DNA from: Treponema sp.
GTDB lineage: Bacteria > Spirochaetota > Spirochaetia > Treponematales > Breznakiellaceae
Assembly (NCBI GenBank): GCA_031266635.1
Contig: JAISAN010000056.1
Coordinates: 1-12,895 of the forward strand
Direction of reading: 5' to 3'
Length of the DNA: 12,895 nt
Shown here: positions 6,511-12,895 of the stretch, piece by piece
Numbering within the stretch: the first letter of the stretch is position 1
How the letters are laid out: each line of letters begins with the position of its first letter
Notes under the pieces: model-generated
What the model was told of the DNA's origin: nothing
The model's database searches: none
The model's input: only the letters and a program-made list of their open reading frames with translations
Made by a program: the position numbers and the translations under genes

Positions 6511-7707
6511 ATGCGTTTCAGATATGCCACTGCCGAAAACGGGAAAATCGTAAAAAAAGCGGCCGTCTATACCCAGGATGAACACGGCATCAATTTTTCC
6601 AATGTGGATCACGATGCGGTTAATATCACTTCCCGGCTCAAGGCCTCAGGTTATGACAGCTACATCGTGGGCGGCGCGGTCCGGGACCTTATTCTGGGGA
6701 AAAAGCCCAAGGACTTTGACATTGTCAGCGAGGCAAGTCCTGCCCGGATCAAAAAAATCTTCCGCAATGCCCGGATTATCGGCCGCCGTTTCCGGCTGGT
6801 TCATGTTTATTTCGGCGCCAAAATATTCGAGGTATCCACCTTTCGCTCCCTCAAGGACGGTCCCACCAGCAACACCTTTGGGACCATAGAGGAAGATGTG
6901 CTCCGCCGGGACTTTACCCTGAACGCCCTCTTTTATGATCCGGGCCGGCAGATTGTGGTGGATTATGTGGGCGGCATGAAAGATATCCGGGAAAAACGAA
7001 TACAGCCCATCATCCCCCTGGCAACAATTTTTAAGGATGATCCGGTGCGGATGATCCGGGCGGTCAAGTATGGCGCGGCCACGGGGTTCCGCCTGCCCCT
7101 GCGGCTCAGGTGGCGGATCAAACGGCAGTCCGCTTTACTGGCGGCGGTTTCCCCCTCCCGGCTGACGGAGGAGATTTTCAAGATCATCCATTCTTCATCC
7201 GCCGCCCCCATTGTGGAGGCCCTGGAGGCCCTGGGGCTCTACGAATATCTCCAGCCCGGCGCGTCCCGGCTGATGAAGGAAAGCGCCGATTTCCGGGCCC
7301 GGTATCTTAAAAGTATGGCCCTCCTTAATCAGGAGGAATTCAAAAACCTGCCGGGGGAAACCCTGGCGGCCCTTATTCAGGATTATCTTGAGGACAATAC
7401 CGAATGGGAGGCGGGTATTGCGGAGACCTACAAAAACGCCTTTACCGCCGCCAGGGCCTTTGTCCTCCCCATGAACCCCCCCCGGTTTGAACTGGATCAC
7501 GCGGTGCGGCTTTTTCTCGCCGCCCACGGTCTGACGGTAAAAAAATCCCGTTTCCTGGAATGGGGCAAATCGGGCGGGGCCGGCCGGGAAGGGGTAAAGA
7601 TCCCCGCCGCTCTTGAGCCCCCGTTCCCCGGCGCCGTCCGCGCCGAGGGAGAGTCCCGGAAGCCCCGTCCCCGCCGCCGCCGGAGAAAATACCAGGCCCC
7701 GGAATGA
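6511..7707 (+). CDS. pcnB: Poly(A) polymerase / tRNA nucleotidyltransferase family protein
   Basis: This class II nucleotidyltransferase has 398 residues. IVGGAVRDLILG (52-63) is the nucleotide-binding motif and DFD (68-70) supplies the catalytic carboxylates. RRDFTLNALFYD and the DPVRMIRAVKY segment follow in order. IIGRRFRLVHVYF (about 89-101) fits the signature that separates bacterial poly(A) polymerase from CCA-adding enzymes. The C-terminus is a very basic KPRPRRRRRK tail, as in E. coli PcnB, probably binding RNA. PcnB adds 3' A tails that promote RNA decay. The ATG at 6511 is favoured; an in-frame TTG at 6490 would add seven residues but lies in the arm of an inverted repeat. The GGGGG at 6503-6507 is close to the ATG, so the ribosome site is not ideal. 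A CCA-adding role is the alternative. Confidence 0.9.
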   Translation: MRFRYATAENGKIVKKAAVYTQDEHGINFSNVDHDAVNITSRLKASGYDSYIVGGAVRDLILGKKPKDFDIVSEASPARIKKIFRNARIIGRRFRLVHVYFGAKIFEVSTFRSLKDGPTSNTFGTIEEDVLRRDFTLNALFYDPGRQIVVDYVGGMKDIREKRIQPIIPLATIFKDDPVRMIRAVKYGAATGFRLPLRLRWRIKRQSALLAAVSPSRLTEEIFKIIHSSSAAPIVEALEALGLYEYLQPGASRLMKESADFRARYLKSMALLNQEEFKNLPGETLAALIQDYLEDNTEWEAGIAETYKNAFTAARAFVLPMNPPRFELDHAVRLFLAAHGLTVKKSRFLEWGKSGGAGREGVKIPAALEPPFPGAVRAEGESRKPRPRRRRRKYQAPE

Positions 7708-7740
7708 AAGAAAGATTTATCCGTCATTCCCCTGTCCCTT
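7701..7740 (+). terminator. Weak terminator-like hairpin at the pcnB end
   Basis: GGAATGA (7701-7707, containing the pcnB stop) pairs with TCATTCC (7724-7730) over a 16-nt loop, followed by a pyrimidine-rich run with several T residues. The loop is long, so termination efficiency would be modest. Confidence 0.3.
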
Positions 7741-7753
7741 TTTCCTCTTTTCA

Positions 7754-7762
7754 TGCTATACT
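7754..7762 (+). promoter_or_regulatory. Extended -10 promoter of the toxin/antitoxin module
   Basis: TGC directly precedes TATACT (7757-7762), giving an extended -10 element. No good -35 is seen 17 nt upstream. The -10 ends 6 nt before the antitoxin ATG (7769), which leaves almost no leader and no room for a ribosome site. Confidence 0.5.
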
Positions 7763-7768
7763 TATCCT

Positions 7769-8068
7769 ATGACCATTGAGCAAACAGTCGAAATTCCCGC
7801 TGACCATCGTATTGTTTTGGAATTACCCGTGGATGTTCCCATCGGGGCGGCTAAACTCAAAGTTTTCATCTCCCATGCCTCCGGTCCTTCCGAAAAGCCG
7901 CGTAAGATGTCCCGTCAAATGCGCAAAATGATGAAGCTCTACGGCTGTTTTAAAGACAGTCCGGTTTTCAAGGATGATTCCGTGGAAATTCAGCGGCAAA
8001 TGCGTTCTGAATGGGACCGGCCTTGGGACAAACCGGAACAAGCTTCAATTAAAACCCGCCCCGAATGA
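7769..8068 (+). CDS. Probable antitoxin of a VapBC-like module
   Basis: The 99-residue product begins MTIEQTVEIPADHRIVLELP and continues with a second strand-rich segment to about residue 35 (GAAKLKVFI). This looks like a small beta-rich DNA-binding or dimerisation domain. The second half (MSRQMRKMMKLYGCFKDSPV, then a helix with EIQRQMRSEWDRPWDK) resembles the toxin-wrapping tail of antitoxins. Identification rests mainly on the overlapping PIN toxin gene: ATGA is shared at 8065-8068. Antitoxins of this type usually repress their own promoter together with the toxin. The frame is open upstream, but ATG 7769 is the first plausible start. It has no ribosome site and may be read from a leaderless mRNA. 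I do not recognise the exact family. Confidence 0.8.
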   Translation: MTIEQTVEIPADHRIVLELPVDVPIGAAKLKVFISHASGPSEKPRKMSRQMRKMMKLYGCFKDSPVFKDDSVEIQRQMRSEWDRPWDKPEQASIKTRPE

Positions 8069-8448
8069 ATGAATCCAAATTTGTTCTTGACAGCAATGTG
8101 GTAATAGATTTTGTCAAAGGCGCGTTGGGTGATGGCCCTTTAATGCGTCTGCCGGTTAATGGAAAGCTGTATGTTAGCGTCATTACCCGGATTGAATCGT
8201 TTGCGTTCCAAAATCTGTCCCCGGACGAGGATCGCCAAATTCGATTATTGTTAAAGATTCTCAAAGTTGTCCCTCTTACAAAAAAAGTAGAAAAGAACAC
8301 TATTCTGATACGGGCAAGTACCAAGCGGAAACTTCCCGACAGTATTATCGCCGCGACTGCTGTATCCTTAGGCGCGACATTGATAAGCCGAGACCCTCAT
8401 ATGCTCAAATTGGATTGGCCCGGACTCCCGGTTATATCTTCCATATAG
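8065..8448 (+). CDS. vapC: PIN-domain ribonuclease toxin, VapC family
   Basis: This 127-residue PIN domain carries the four acidic residues expected for a metal-dependent nuclease: Asp9 in FVLDSNVVIDF, Glu44 in VITRIESF, Asp92 in KLPDSIIAATA and Asp110 in LISRDPHM. VapC toxins cleave tRNA or rRNA when freed from their antitoxin; the target here is unknown. The full length and intact site suggest a working toxin. The start overlaps the antitoxin stop by 4 nt, the usual coupling for such pairs. The stop codon is the first base of a hairpin array. The module is less GC-rich than the pcnB gene before it, consistent with mobility of toxin/antitoxin pairs, but no transposon ends are visible. Confidence 0.92.
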   Translation: MNESKFVLDSNVVIDFVKGALGDGPLMRLPVNGKLYVSVITRIESFAFQNLSPDEDRQIRLLLKILKVVPLTKKVEKNTILIRASTKRKLPDSIIAATAVSLGATLISRDPHMLKLDWPGLPVISSI

Positions 8449-8586
8449 CAAGCATGAAGATGCTTGCGTAGCATAACAGAACCGGGTTATTGAACAAGTT
8501 TATTCCCGGACATTCGTAGAATATCCGGGAATAACTTTCCGGGGCAAAGTTATAGCGCAGGAAGAACGCTGCGGGCATAATGCCCC
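8448..8586. repeat. Array of tandem hairpins after vapC
   Basis: Successive inverted repeats fill the gap. GCAAGCAT (8448-8455) pairs with ATGCTTGC (8460-8467). ATAAC (8473-8477) pairs with GTTAT (8486-8490). TATTCCCGGA (8501-8510) pairs with TCCGGGAATA (8524-8533), with an inner ATTC/GAAT stem. ATAACTTT (8531-8538) pairs with AAAGTTAT (8546-8553). CGCAG (8556-8560) pairs with CTGCG (8569-8573), then GGGCA (8573-8577) with TGCCC (8581-8585). None has a U-tract. It separates the convergent vapC and OB-fold genes. Confidence 0.6.
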
Positions 8587-8598
8587 TCGGAACAAGCC

Positions 8599-8967
8599 CT
8601 ATATTTTCTTAATGCTGCTTGCGTCTATTTCAACCCGCAGTAATTCCTTGTCCACTTCTCCGGTTATTTCGACCATGTCGTTTTGATTGACCGAAATTCC
8701 GTTCCAAAGCTCATTGTCTATTTCGACAATAATGTTTCCGGTTTCATCGGTGAACAAATATTTTTCGTCCCCCAGGAAACGCTCGATTTTTCCCCGCATT
8801 AGTACCGGATAATCGTCCTGTAAATTTTTCGCCGTTTCAACTGTTACGGCGTCCAGTCCGGGACCTTTGTAGCCATAGCTGTCTTCCTGGCTGTCTTCCT
8901 GGGCGCTAAGCGCCAGACCGGTGAGGCCAAACAGCAGGATGCAACAAATCAGCAGATTCCGTTTCAT
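8599..8967 (-). CDS. Secreted bacterial OB-fold (BOF) protein, YgiW/YdeI stress-tolerance type
   Basis: The 122-residue precursor starts with a clear Sec signal peptide (MKRNLLICCILLFGLTGLAL, cleavage likely after ALSA). The mature part shows the BOF pattern: YKGPG, VETAKNLQDDYPVLMRGKI, GDEKYLFTDETGNIIVEID, then ITGEVDK and VEIDASSIKKI. Family members are periplasmic OB-fold proteins linked to tolerance of peroxide, metals, acid or antimicrobial peptides; the ligand is unknown. No lipobox is present. A perfect 12-bp tandem duplication encodes SQEDSQED just after the cleavage site. AGGAG precedes the ATG with suitable spacing, and a promoter with a consensus -35 lies upstream. It appears to be a single-gene transcription unit. 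Confidence 0.9.
   Translation of the reverse strand: MKRNLLICCILLFGLTGLALSAQEDSQEDSYGYKGPGLDAVTVETAKNLQDDYPVLMRGKIERFLGDEKYLFTDETGNIIVEIDNELWNGISVNQNDMVEITGEVDKELLRVEIDASSIKKI
8878..8901. repeat. 12-bp tandem duplication inside the OB-fold gene
   Basis: GCTGTCTTCCTG occurs twice back to back (8878-8889 and 8890-8901). It adds four residues in frame to the start of the mature protein, in a linker that should tolerate length change. Confidence 0.8.
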
Positions 8968-9020
8968 ACATCACTCCTAAAAAATATTCTCTGAGCCAAT
9001 TTTAAAATCGCCTCTTTTTT

Positions 9021-9049
9021 ATGCTATTGGCGCTCTTTATGGCTGTCAA
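9021..9049 (-). promoter_or_regulatory. Sigma-70 type promoter of the OB-fold gene
   Basis: On the reverse strand a perfect TTGACA (9044-9049) lies 17 nt from TAGCAT (9021-9026). Transcription would start near 9014, giving a leader of about 47 nt with an AGGAG site at 8974-8978. Confidence 0.65.
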
Positions 9050-9239
9050 GTTGTGCTGAATATTTTGAGAGTGCTCAGGTAAAAAAAATTATACAAAACA
9101 AAAAATAATGAAAAAGATCCGGTTTCAAAAGCGTTTACTTAAAATTTTTAACCGCCACGGCGAAAAAAACGAAGAATTTTTTAAAAGAAAACCGTTTTTT
9201 TTTCTTCATTATGGCGACAGGCGCTCCGGCGTAGTTTTT
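9050..9239. other. AT-rich gap between the OB-fold promoter and the fapA-like gene
   Basis: No gene is convincing here. The DNA is strongly A/T-rich with long A and T runs. A weak hairpin AAGAAAA (9185-9191) with TTTTCTT (9200-9206) could help end the reverse-strand fapA-like transcript. A forward reading frame starting at 9108 runs on across the fapA-like gene, but it has no ribosome site and a composition typical of an antisense shadow. Confidence 0.5.
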
Positions 9240-10703
9240 TTACAGCGTTTCGCTGATTACCTTTCCCGTGGCCTTGTCCAGCCTGATCCTGACCCGCCGC
9301 AGGGGCTCGGCTACAAAGAGGGCGACCTGGCAGATCTCGATCAGGGTTCCCGCCACGATCTCCCCTATCACCTCCACCGCGGCGTCTTCATCGGTGTTGA
9401 TCTGCCCCAGCAGGTCCGAAACCCTGGCCGCCGCCTTCTGCTGTTCCGCTTCGAGCCGGTGGAGCAGTTCTTCCATTTTCTCCCGCTGTTCCGCGCTTCC
9501 CTCCGGGGCGGCTATCATTTCCCGGATTTTGGCCAGCTTTGCCGCGAGGATTCGCAGTTGGTTGTTGTTTTTTTCTTTTTCCTGCTGGGCGGTAAAATCA
9601 ATGCCGCAGTGGAGCCGGGGGGCTTTGCCGGTTTTTTTCCCGATACCCCCGGCCTTGATCCCGTGAACCGCGTAGGCTTCACCGCCCAGGATCATCCCCT
9701 TTTCCCCCAGATTAATGTTTTCCAGGGTAAAGATGCTGGAGTTGATGATCCCCGAATCTACGGTGATGGTTTTCCGGGCGGCGAGCCGGCAGTTTTCGAT
9801 AAACTTTGTCCGTACCGCGCCGCCGGCCTTGACCAGCGCCGCCCCCCGGCCGATAATTCCCCCCGCCACATTGAGGTCCCCTTTGGTAACCACGTCGGTT
9901 ACATCAAAGGTCTGTTTAATCGTGATGGAACCCCCGGAGTAGATTTTGAAGCCGTCGGAGACGGGGCCCTCAATCACCACGTCGCCGGGGAAGATAATGT
10001 TCCCCGTACCGTAGCCCACCGCCCCCTTGATGACCAGCGAATCCTGAACACTCAGCTCCCTTTGGTTTTCGATGAGCTGGCCGTTGATTTCGGCGAGGAT
10101 CAGCTTGCCGTCGTTCCGGGTATTTGCCCCGCCGCTCACCCCTTCGGGGCGGACTACCGCATAGGGCAGAACCACGCCGTGAACGTTTTTTCCTTCTTTC
10201 CCCGCCCTCCGCGGCCGGAGCCGGGCCAGGGCCTGATCTTTCTTCACGATGATAAAGGGAGACCGGGAGCGGTAATCAATACGGCTTTTGTCATCCGCCG
10301 GGGCGCTTATCTGGTTCAGGTGGGGGTTGATTTCAAAGTATTCGGTTATCTCGCTGACCGGGGGAGCGCCTTTGGCAACGACCACGTCCTTTATCAATTT
10401 GCGGCTGGTGTTACACTGGTCAAGGGCTTCTTCGACAGCGTCCCGGCGGACCCCGTAGAGGATATTGAGTTTTTCGAGGATCCCCTGGACCTGTTCCATG
10501 GTAAGGGGCGTTCCCTTACCCAGGGGAGGAATAAAATCCGCCCGGACTTCCATGTCGTTATCAAGAAAGGTGATACTTAGATTGCCGTCGTTTCTGTTCC
10601 CCAGCAGTATGGATTGAGGGTTTTGAGTATCAGGCTTTTCCCCCGGGGAGCTGTCTTCTTTTTCCATAATAATTTCGGCCCCTGGAAGAAATCCGGGCGC
10701 CAT
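9240..10703 (-). CDS. FapA / DUF342 domain protein
   Basis: The 487-residue protein fits the DUF342 (flagellar assembly protein A) family. An N-terminal region has a TMEQVQGILEKLNILYG segment and a mixed alpha/beta part ending around SRSPFIIVKKDQALARLRPR. A Gly-rich beta-helix-like repeat region follows (about 215-365; for example DSLVIKGAVGYGTGNIIFPG). A charged coiled coil (about 385-445) precedes a short beta C-terminus. Members are tied to flagella or polar cell organisation, but the biochemical role is not settled. No flagellar genes are near, so it stands alone here. The start is uncertain: ATG 10703 and ATG 10667 both lack a clear ribosome site; the latter would remove 12 residues. TATGAT on the reverse strand (10751-10756) may be part of its promoter. 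Confidence 0.87.
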   Translation of the reverse strand: MAPGFLPGAEIIMEKEDSSPGEKPDTQNPQSILLGNRNDGNLSITFLDNDMEVRADFIPPLGKGTPLTMEQVQGILEKLNILYGVRRDAVEEALDQCNTSRKLIKDVVVAKGAPPVSEITEYFEINPHLNQISAPADDKSRIDYRSRSPFIIVKKDQALARLRPRRAGKEGKNVHGVVLPYAVVRPEGVSGGANTRNDGKLILAEINGQLIENQRELSVQDSLVIKGAVGYGTGNIIFPGDVVIEGPVSDGFKIYSGGSITIKQTFDVTDVVTKGDLNVAGGIIGRGAALVKAGGAVRTKFIENCRLAARKTITVDSGIINSSIFTLENINLGEKGMILGGEAYAVHGIKAGGIGKKTGKAPRLHCGIDFTAQQEKEKNNNQLRILAAKLAKIREMIAAPEGSAEQREKMEELLHRLEAEQQKAAARVSDLLGQINTDEDAAVEVIGEIVAGTLIEICQVALFVAEPLRRVRIRLDKATGKVISETL

Positions 10704-10784
10704 TTTATTATCGGCGCTTTTTTGTCCCCTGCCATGAAAAAGTCCCGAAAATCATATTTTTCCCGGAAAAATCCCCCGGTATTC

Positions 10785-10813
10785 TTGCCAAAAAGCCCTT
10801 TTTCGTGTATGTT
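10785..10813 (+). promoter_or_regulatory. Candidate promoter upstream of argR
   Basis: TTGCCA (10785-10790) and TATGTT (10808-10813) are 17 nt apart. Transcription would start near 10820, giving a leader of about 175 nt before the argR GTG. It lies in the divergent gap shared with the fapA-like gene. Confidence 0.4.
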
Positions 10814-10827
10814 TATGCAAGAATCCA

Positions 10828-10843
10828 GCATAATTATTAATTG
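10828..10843. promoter_or_regulatory. AT-rich imperfect palindrome, possible ARG-box-like operator
   Basis: GCATAATTATTAATTG lies just after the predicted argR transcription start. Its AT-rich centre and near symmetry recall ARG boxes, but the flanks match the known consensus only loosely. Autoregulation by ArgR is common in bacteria; here it is a guess. Confidence 0.25.
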
Positions 10844-10944
10844 TTCGTGCTCCGCGGCGCGTTCACCCAGCTAAAGCCGGGCTGCAATTATTGGTCTTGG
10901 TGGACATTTTTTGGGCGCCGGGTGTGTGCTGCATTGTTGGATAA

Positions 10945-10961
10945 CAGCCCTTGACGGGCTG
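10945..10961 (+). promoter_or_regulatory. Hairpin in the argR leader
   Basis: CAGCCC (10945-10950) pairs with GGGCTG (10956-10961) around TTGAC. It lies 34 nt before the argR start. The rest of the 10832-10994 leader holds no recognisable gene. Confidence 0.4.
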
Positions 10962-10994
10962 CTACTGCTGCGCCGGCTGTTCATCGGAGAACAA

Positions 10995-11468
10995 GTGAAA
11001 GAAAGGCTGGCCCGTTTGAAGGCCGTCAGAAAATTGATTAAAACATACCGGATCGAGTCCCAGGAAACCCTGCTCGGCCATTTACAAAAAGAGGGGTTCG
11101 CGGTAACCCAGGCGACCCTTTCCCGGGATCTGAAACTGCTCAAGGTTGGTAAAATTTCCGACGGCCATAACGGATATATTTATTCCCTGCCCGGCGAGGA
11201 TGAGCGGCAAGAAACGGAACGGGCCTATATCCACGATTTTTTGCGGGGGTATATTTCGATTGAATGCTCCGGTAATATGGTGGTGATCAAAACCTATTCG
11301 GGCCATTCCGATTCGGTGGCCCTGGCGGTGGACAATCTGGGGCTGGACGACGTGCTGGGAACCATAGCCGGCAGGGACAATACGGTGTTTGTCTGCCTCC
11401 GGGAAGGGATCGGCGGGGAAGATTTTATGAACCGGATGAAGGAAAGCATTCCCGAACTGGAGGATTAG
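10995..11468 (+). CDS. argR: Arginine repressor ArgR family regulator
   Basis: The 157-residue protein has the ArgR plan. An N-terminal winged helix-turn-helix spans residues 1-68, with SQETLLGHLQKEG and the recognition helix TQATLSRDLK. A C-terminal oligomerisation and ligand domain (85-155) follows, with GLDDVLGTIAGRDNTVFVCL. ArgR forms hexamers that bind ARG boxes when L-arginine is present. The usual GTIAGDDT arginine-binding motif reads GTIAGRDNT, with an added or substituted Arg127 and Asn129. The GTG at 10995 is chosen because GGAG (10985-10988) is 6 nt upstream and the length fits the family; an ATG at 10911 would add 28 unrelated residues. No arginine gene is adjacent, and pgi follows after 51 nt. 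Confidence 0.92.
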   Translation: MKERLARLKAVRKLIKTYRIESQETLLGHLQKEGFAVTQATLSRDLKLLKVGKISDGHNGYIYSLPGEDERQETERAYIHDFLRGYISIECSGNMVVIKTYSGHSDSVALAVDNLGLDDVLGTIAGRDNTVFVCLREGIGGEDFMNRMKESIPELED

Positions 11469-11482
11469 TCCTTCGAATAAAA

Positions 11483-11495
11483 GGCCGCCGCGGCC
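11483..11495 (+). other. Small GC-rich hairpin between argR and pgi
   Basis: GGCCG and CGGCC flank a CCG loop in the 51-nt gap. No T-run follows, so it is unlikely to end transcription; read-through from argR into pgi is plausible. Confidence 0.35.
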
Positions 11496-11519
11496 ACATA
11501 AAGCGGAACGGAGTGAACC

Positions 11520-12895
11520 ATGAAGTATATTGATTTTGATAAAACCGCCGCGTACCGGGAGCTGCAAAAAACAGCGGCCCCCTACCGGCAGTACGATTTC
11601 CGGGGTCTGCTGGACGCCGGCCGGGTGGAGCGATACCGGACCCCTATGGCCGGAGGGCTGGTCTATTCTTGGGCCGCCAAAGCGGTGGATGATGGGGTCA
11701 TAGCGCTGCTCCAGGCCCTGGCGGATGAGCAGGAACTGATCCCCAAATACCGGGCCCTGCTGGACGGGGAACTGATGAACACCGGGGAACACCGGAAGGT
11801 TCTGCACCATCTCCTGCGGGGAGAGGACGGCAGGGCCGTGACGGGAAAGCCGGTGATCCATGAGGGGAAAGACATCGGGGAATTTTACCGGAAGGAGCGG
11901 GAACGGTTTTCCGCCTTTGCCGCGGACGTACGGAGCGGGAAAATCCGGGGGAGCGCGGGCAAGCCCTTTACCGCGGCTGCCCAAATCGGCATCGGCGGTT
12001 CGGACCTGGGCCCCCGGGCGCTGTATCTGGCGCTGGAGAATTGGGCCGCCGCGGAGGGAAAACGGAAACTCCGGGCTTCTTTTATTTCCAACGTAGACCC
12101 CGACGACGCCTCCCAGGTCGCCGCTTCCCTGCCGCTGGAGGAGACTCTGTTTATCCTGGTTTCCAAAAGCGGAACCACCCAGGAAACCCTGGCGAATGAA
12201 CTGTTTGTCAAGGACAAGCTGAAAAAGGCGGGGCTGGATCCGGGCAAGCACATGATCGCCGTAACCAGCGAGACCAGCCCCCTGGCCCGGAACCCCGCGT
12301 ATCTGGACTCCTTTTATATTGATGATTTTATCGGCGGCCGGTATTCTTCATCCTCCGCGGTGGGAGGCTGCATCCTCTCGCTGGCCTTTGGGCCCGAGGT
12401 GTTCCGGGAATTCCTGGCCGGCGCCGCGGAGGCGGACCGGCTGGCCCTGGAACCGGCGGTTCCCAAAAACGCCGCCCTGCTGGACGCCCTTATCGGGGTA
12501 TGGGAACGGAACTTTCTGGGGTATCCCTACACGGCGGTTCTGCCCTACAGCCAGGCCCTTTCCCGGTTTCCCGCCCACCTCCAGCAGCTTGATATGGAAT
12601 CCAACGGCAAGCGGGTAAACCGGGACGGCCGGCCCCTGTCCTATTCCACCGGCCCTGTGGTGTTCGGCGAACCGGGAACCAACGGCCAACATTCTTTTTA
12701 TCAACTGCTCCACCAGGGAACGGACATTGTACCCCTCCAGTTCATGGGCTTTATTGAAAGCCAGCGGAAAGACGATGTAACGGTGGACGGTTCCGGCAGC
12801 CAAACCAAACTCAACGCCAACCTGGCGGCCCAGATTGCGGCTTTTGCCAAGGGGAAGGCCGGTGAAGACGGGAACAAAGATTTCCCCGGCTTCCG
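11520..12895 (+). CDS. pgi: Glucose-6-phosphate isomerase, 3' end beyond the window
   Basis: The first 458 residues of the enzyme that interconverts glucose 6-phosphate and fructose 6-phosphate in glycolysis are present. The frame stays open to the last base. Clear motifs are IGIGGSDLGPRAL (156-168), NVDPDDA, LVSKSGTTQETLANE (213-227) for phosphate binding, GGRYSSSSAVG (272-282), FPAHLQQLDMESNGK (350-364) with catalytic Glu360, and GEPGTNGQHSFYQLLHQGT (383-401) with catalytic His398. The final catalytic lysine should lie in the missing part, probably some 75-90 residues. The GGRYS block ends SSSA where many bacterial enzymes have a tryptophan-containing GGRFS segment. The ATG has GGAG at 11510-11513. 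The manA product in this window feeds the same fructose 6-phosphate pool. Confidence 0.97.
   Translation, partial: MKYIDFDKTAAYRELQKTAAPYRQYDFRGLLDAGRVERYRTPMAGGLVYSWAAKAVDDGVIALLQALADEQELIPKYRALLDGELMNTGEHRKVLHHLLRGEDGRAVTGKPVIHEGKDIGEFYRKERERFSAFAADVRSGKIRGSAGKPFTAAAQIGIGGSDLGPRALYLALENWAAAEGKRKLRASFISNVDPDDASQVAASLPLEETLFILVSKSGTTQETLANELFVKDKLKKAGLDPGKHMIAVTSETSPLARNPAYLDSFYIDDFIGGRYSSSSAVGGCILSLAFGPEVFREFLAGAAEADRLALEPAVPKNAALLDALIGVWERNFLGYPYTAVLPYSQALSRFPAHLQQLDMESNGKRVNRDGRPLSYSTGPVVFGEPGTNGQHSFYQLLHQGTDIVPLQFMGFIESQRKDDVTVDGSGSQTKLNANLAAQIAAFAKGKAGEDGNKDFPGF

Noticed and set aside
7613..7768. Upstream extension of the antitoxin into the pcnB end
   Set aside because: It overlaps pcnB coding sequence and is Pro/Ser/Arg-rich; the beta-rich antitoxin domain begins at ATG 7769.
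9108..10580. 490-codon open frame on the forward strand
   Set aside because: It lies antisense to the DUF342 gene, has no ribosome site, is full of Phe/Pro/Arg/Gly runs and shows no domain. GC-rich codon use on the reverse strand keeps the frame open.
11082..12251. 389-codon reverse frame over argR and pgi
   Set aside because: Both forward genes have full family motifs; the reverse frame is an antisense shadow rich in Gly, Pro and Arg.

Overview
The window looks like chromosomal DNA from a relatively GC-rich spirochaete, most likely a termite- or insect-gut Treponema relative. This is an inference from gene content and style: a GAF/HD-GYP response protein, a FapA-type DUF342 protein, the infC-rpmI-rplT block running straight into division genes, a Treponema-like PIN toxin/antitoxin pair and many GC-rich intergenic hairpins. 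No database search was possible. I see no rRNA, tRNA, CRISPR array, transposase or phage gene. Almost all the DNA is ordinary housekeeping coding sequence; the unusual material lies in the intergenic gaps.

Layout. (1) 36-108 is a compact GC-rich repeat-like element that can fold as a four-way junction, upstream of a forward GAF/HD-GYP gene (158-1414). (2) 5313 down to 1411 is one long reverse-strand cluster: infC, a structured 174-nt spacer, rpmI, rplT, a coiled-coil protein, zapA, manA and a YaiI/YqxD (DUF188) gene. Several junctions overlap by 4 nt. The last stop codon interlocks with the stop of the HD-GYP gene. (3) Forward genes follow: an alpha/beta hydrolase of the monoacylglycerol-lipase type (5421-6398), a gap made of inverted repeats, and a poly(A) polymerase (pcnB). 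(4) A two-gene VapBC-like toxin/antitoxin module (7769-8448) is followed by an array of five tandem hairpins. (5) Two reverse genes come next: a secreted bacterial OB-fold (YgiW/YdeI-type) protein with a good promoter, and a FapA/DUF342 protein. (6) argR and a phosphoglucose isomerase gene cut by the window end finish the forward strand.

How the genes fit together. The reverse cluster joins translation initiation (IF3), two large-subunit proteins (L35, L20), Z-ring-associated proteins (ZapA and a ZapB-like coiled coil) and sugar-phosphate metabolism (ManA). It is probably read from a promoter just upstream of infC, with a terminator-like attenuator at the infC stop and a long hairpin ahead of rpmI that could serve L20 autoregulation. 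Two forward transcription units, the lipase and the antitoxin, have a -10 element so close to their ATG that leaderless mRNAs are plausible. argR and pgi may be co-transcribed; no arginine-metabolism gene is in view.

I found no clearly new protein system. The best candidates for undescribed biology are the structured RNA/DNA elements (36-108, 4608-4677, 6403-6502, 8448-8586), the leaderless starts, and the coiled-coil division-associated protein with an acidic linker and a short conserved-looking tail.
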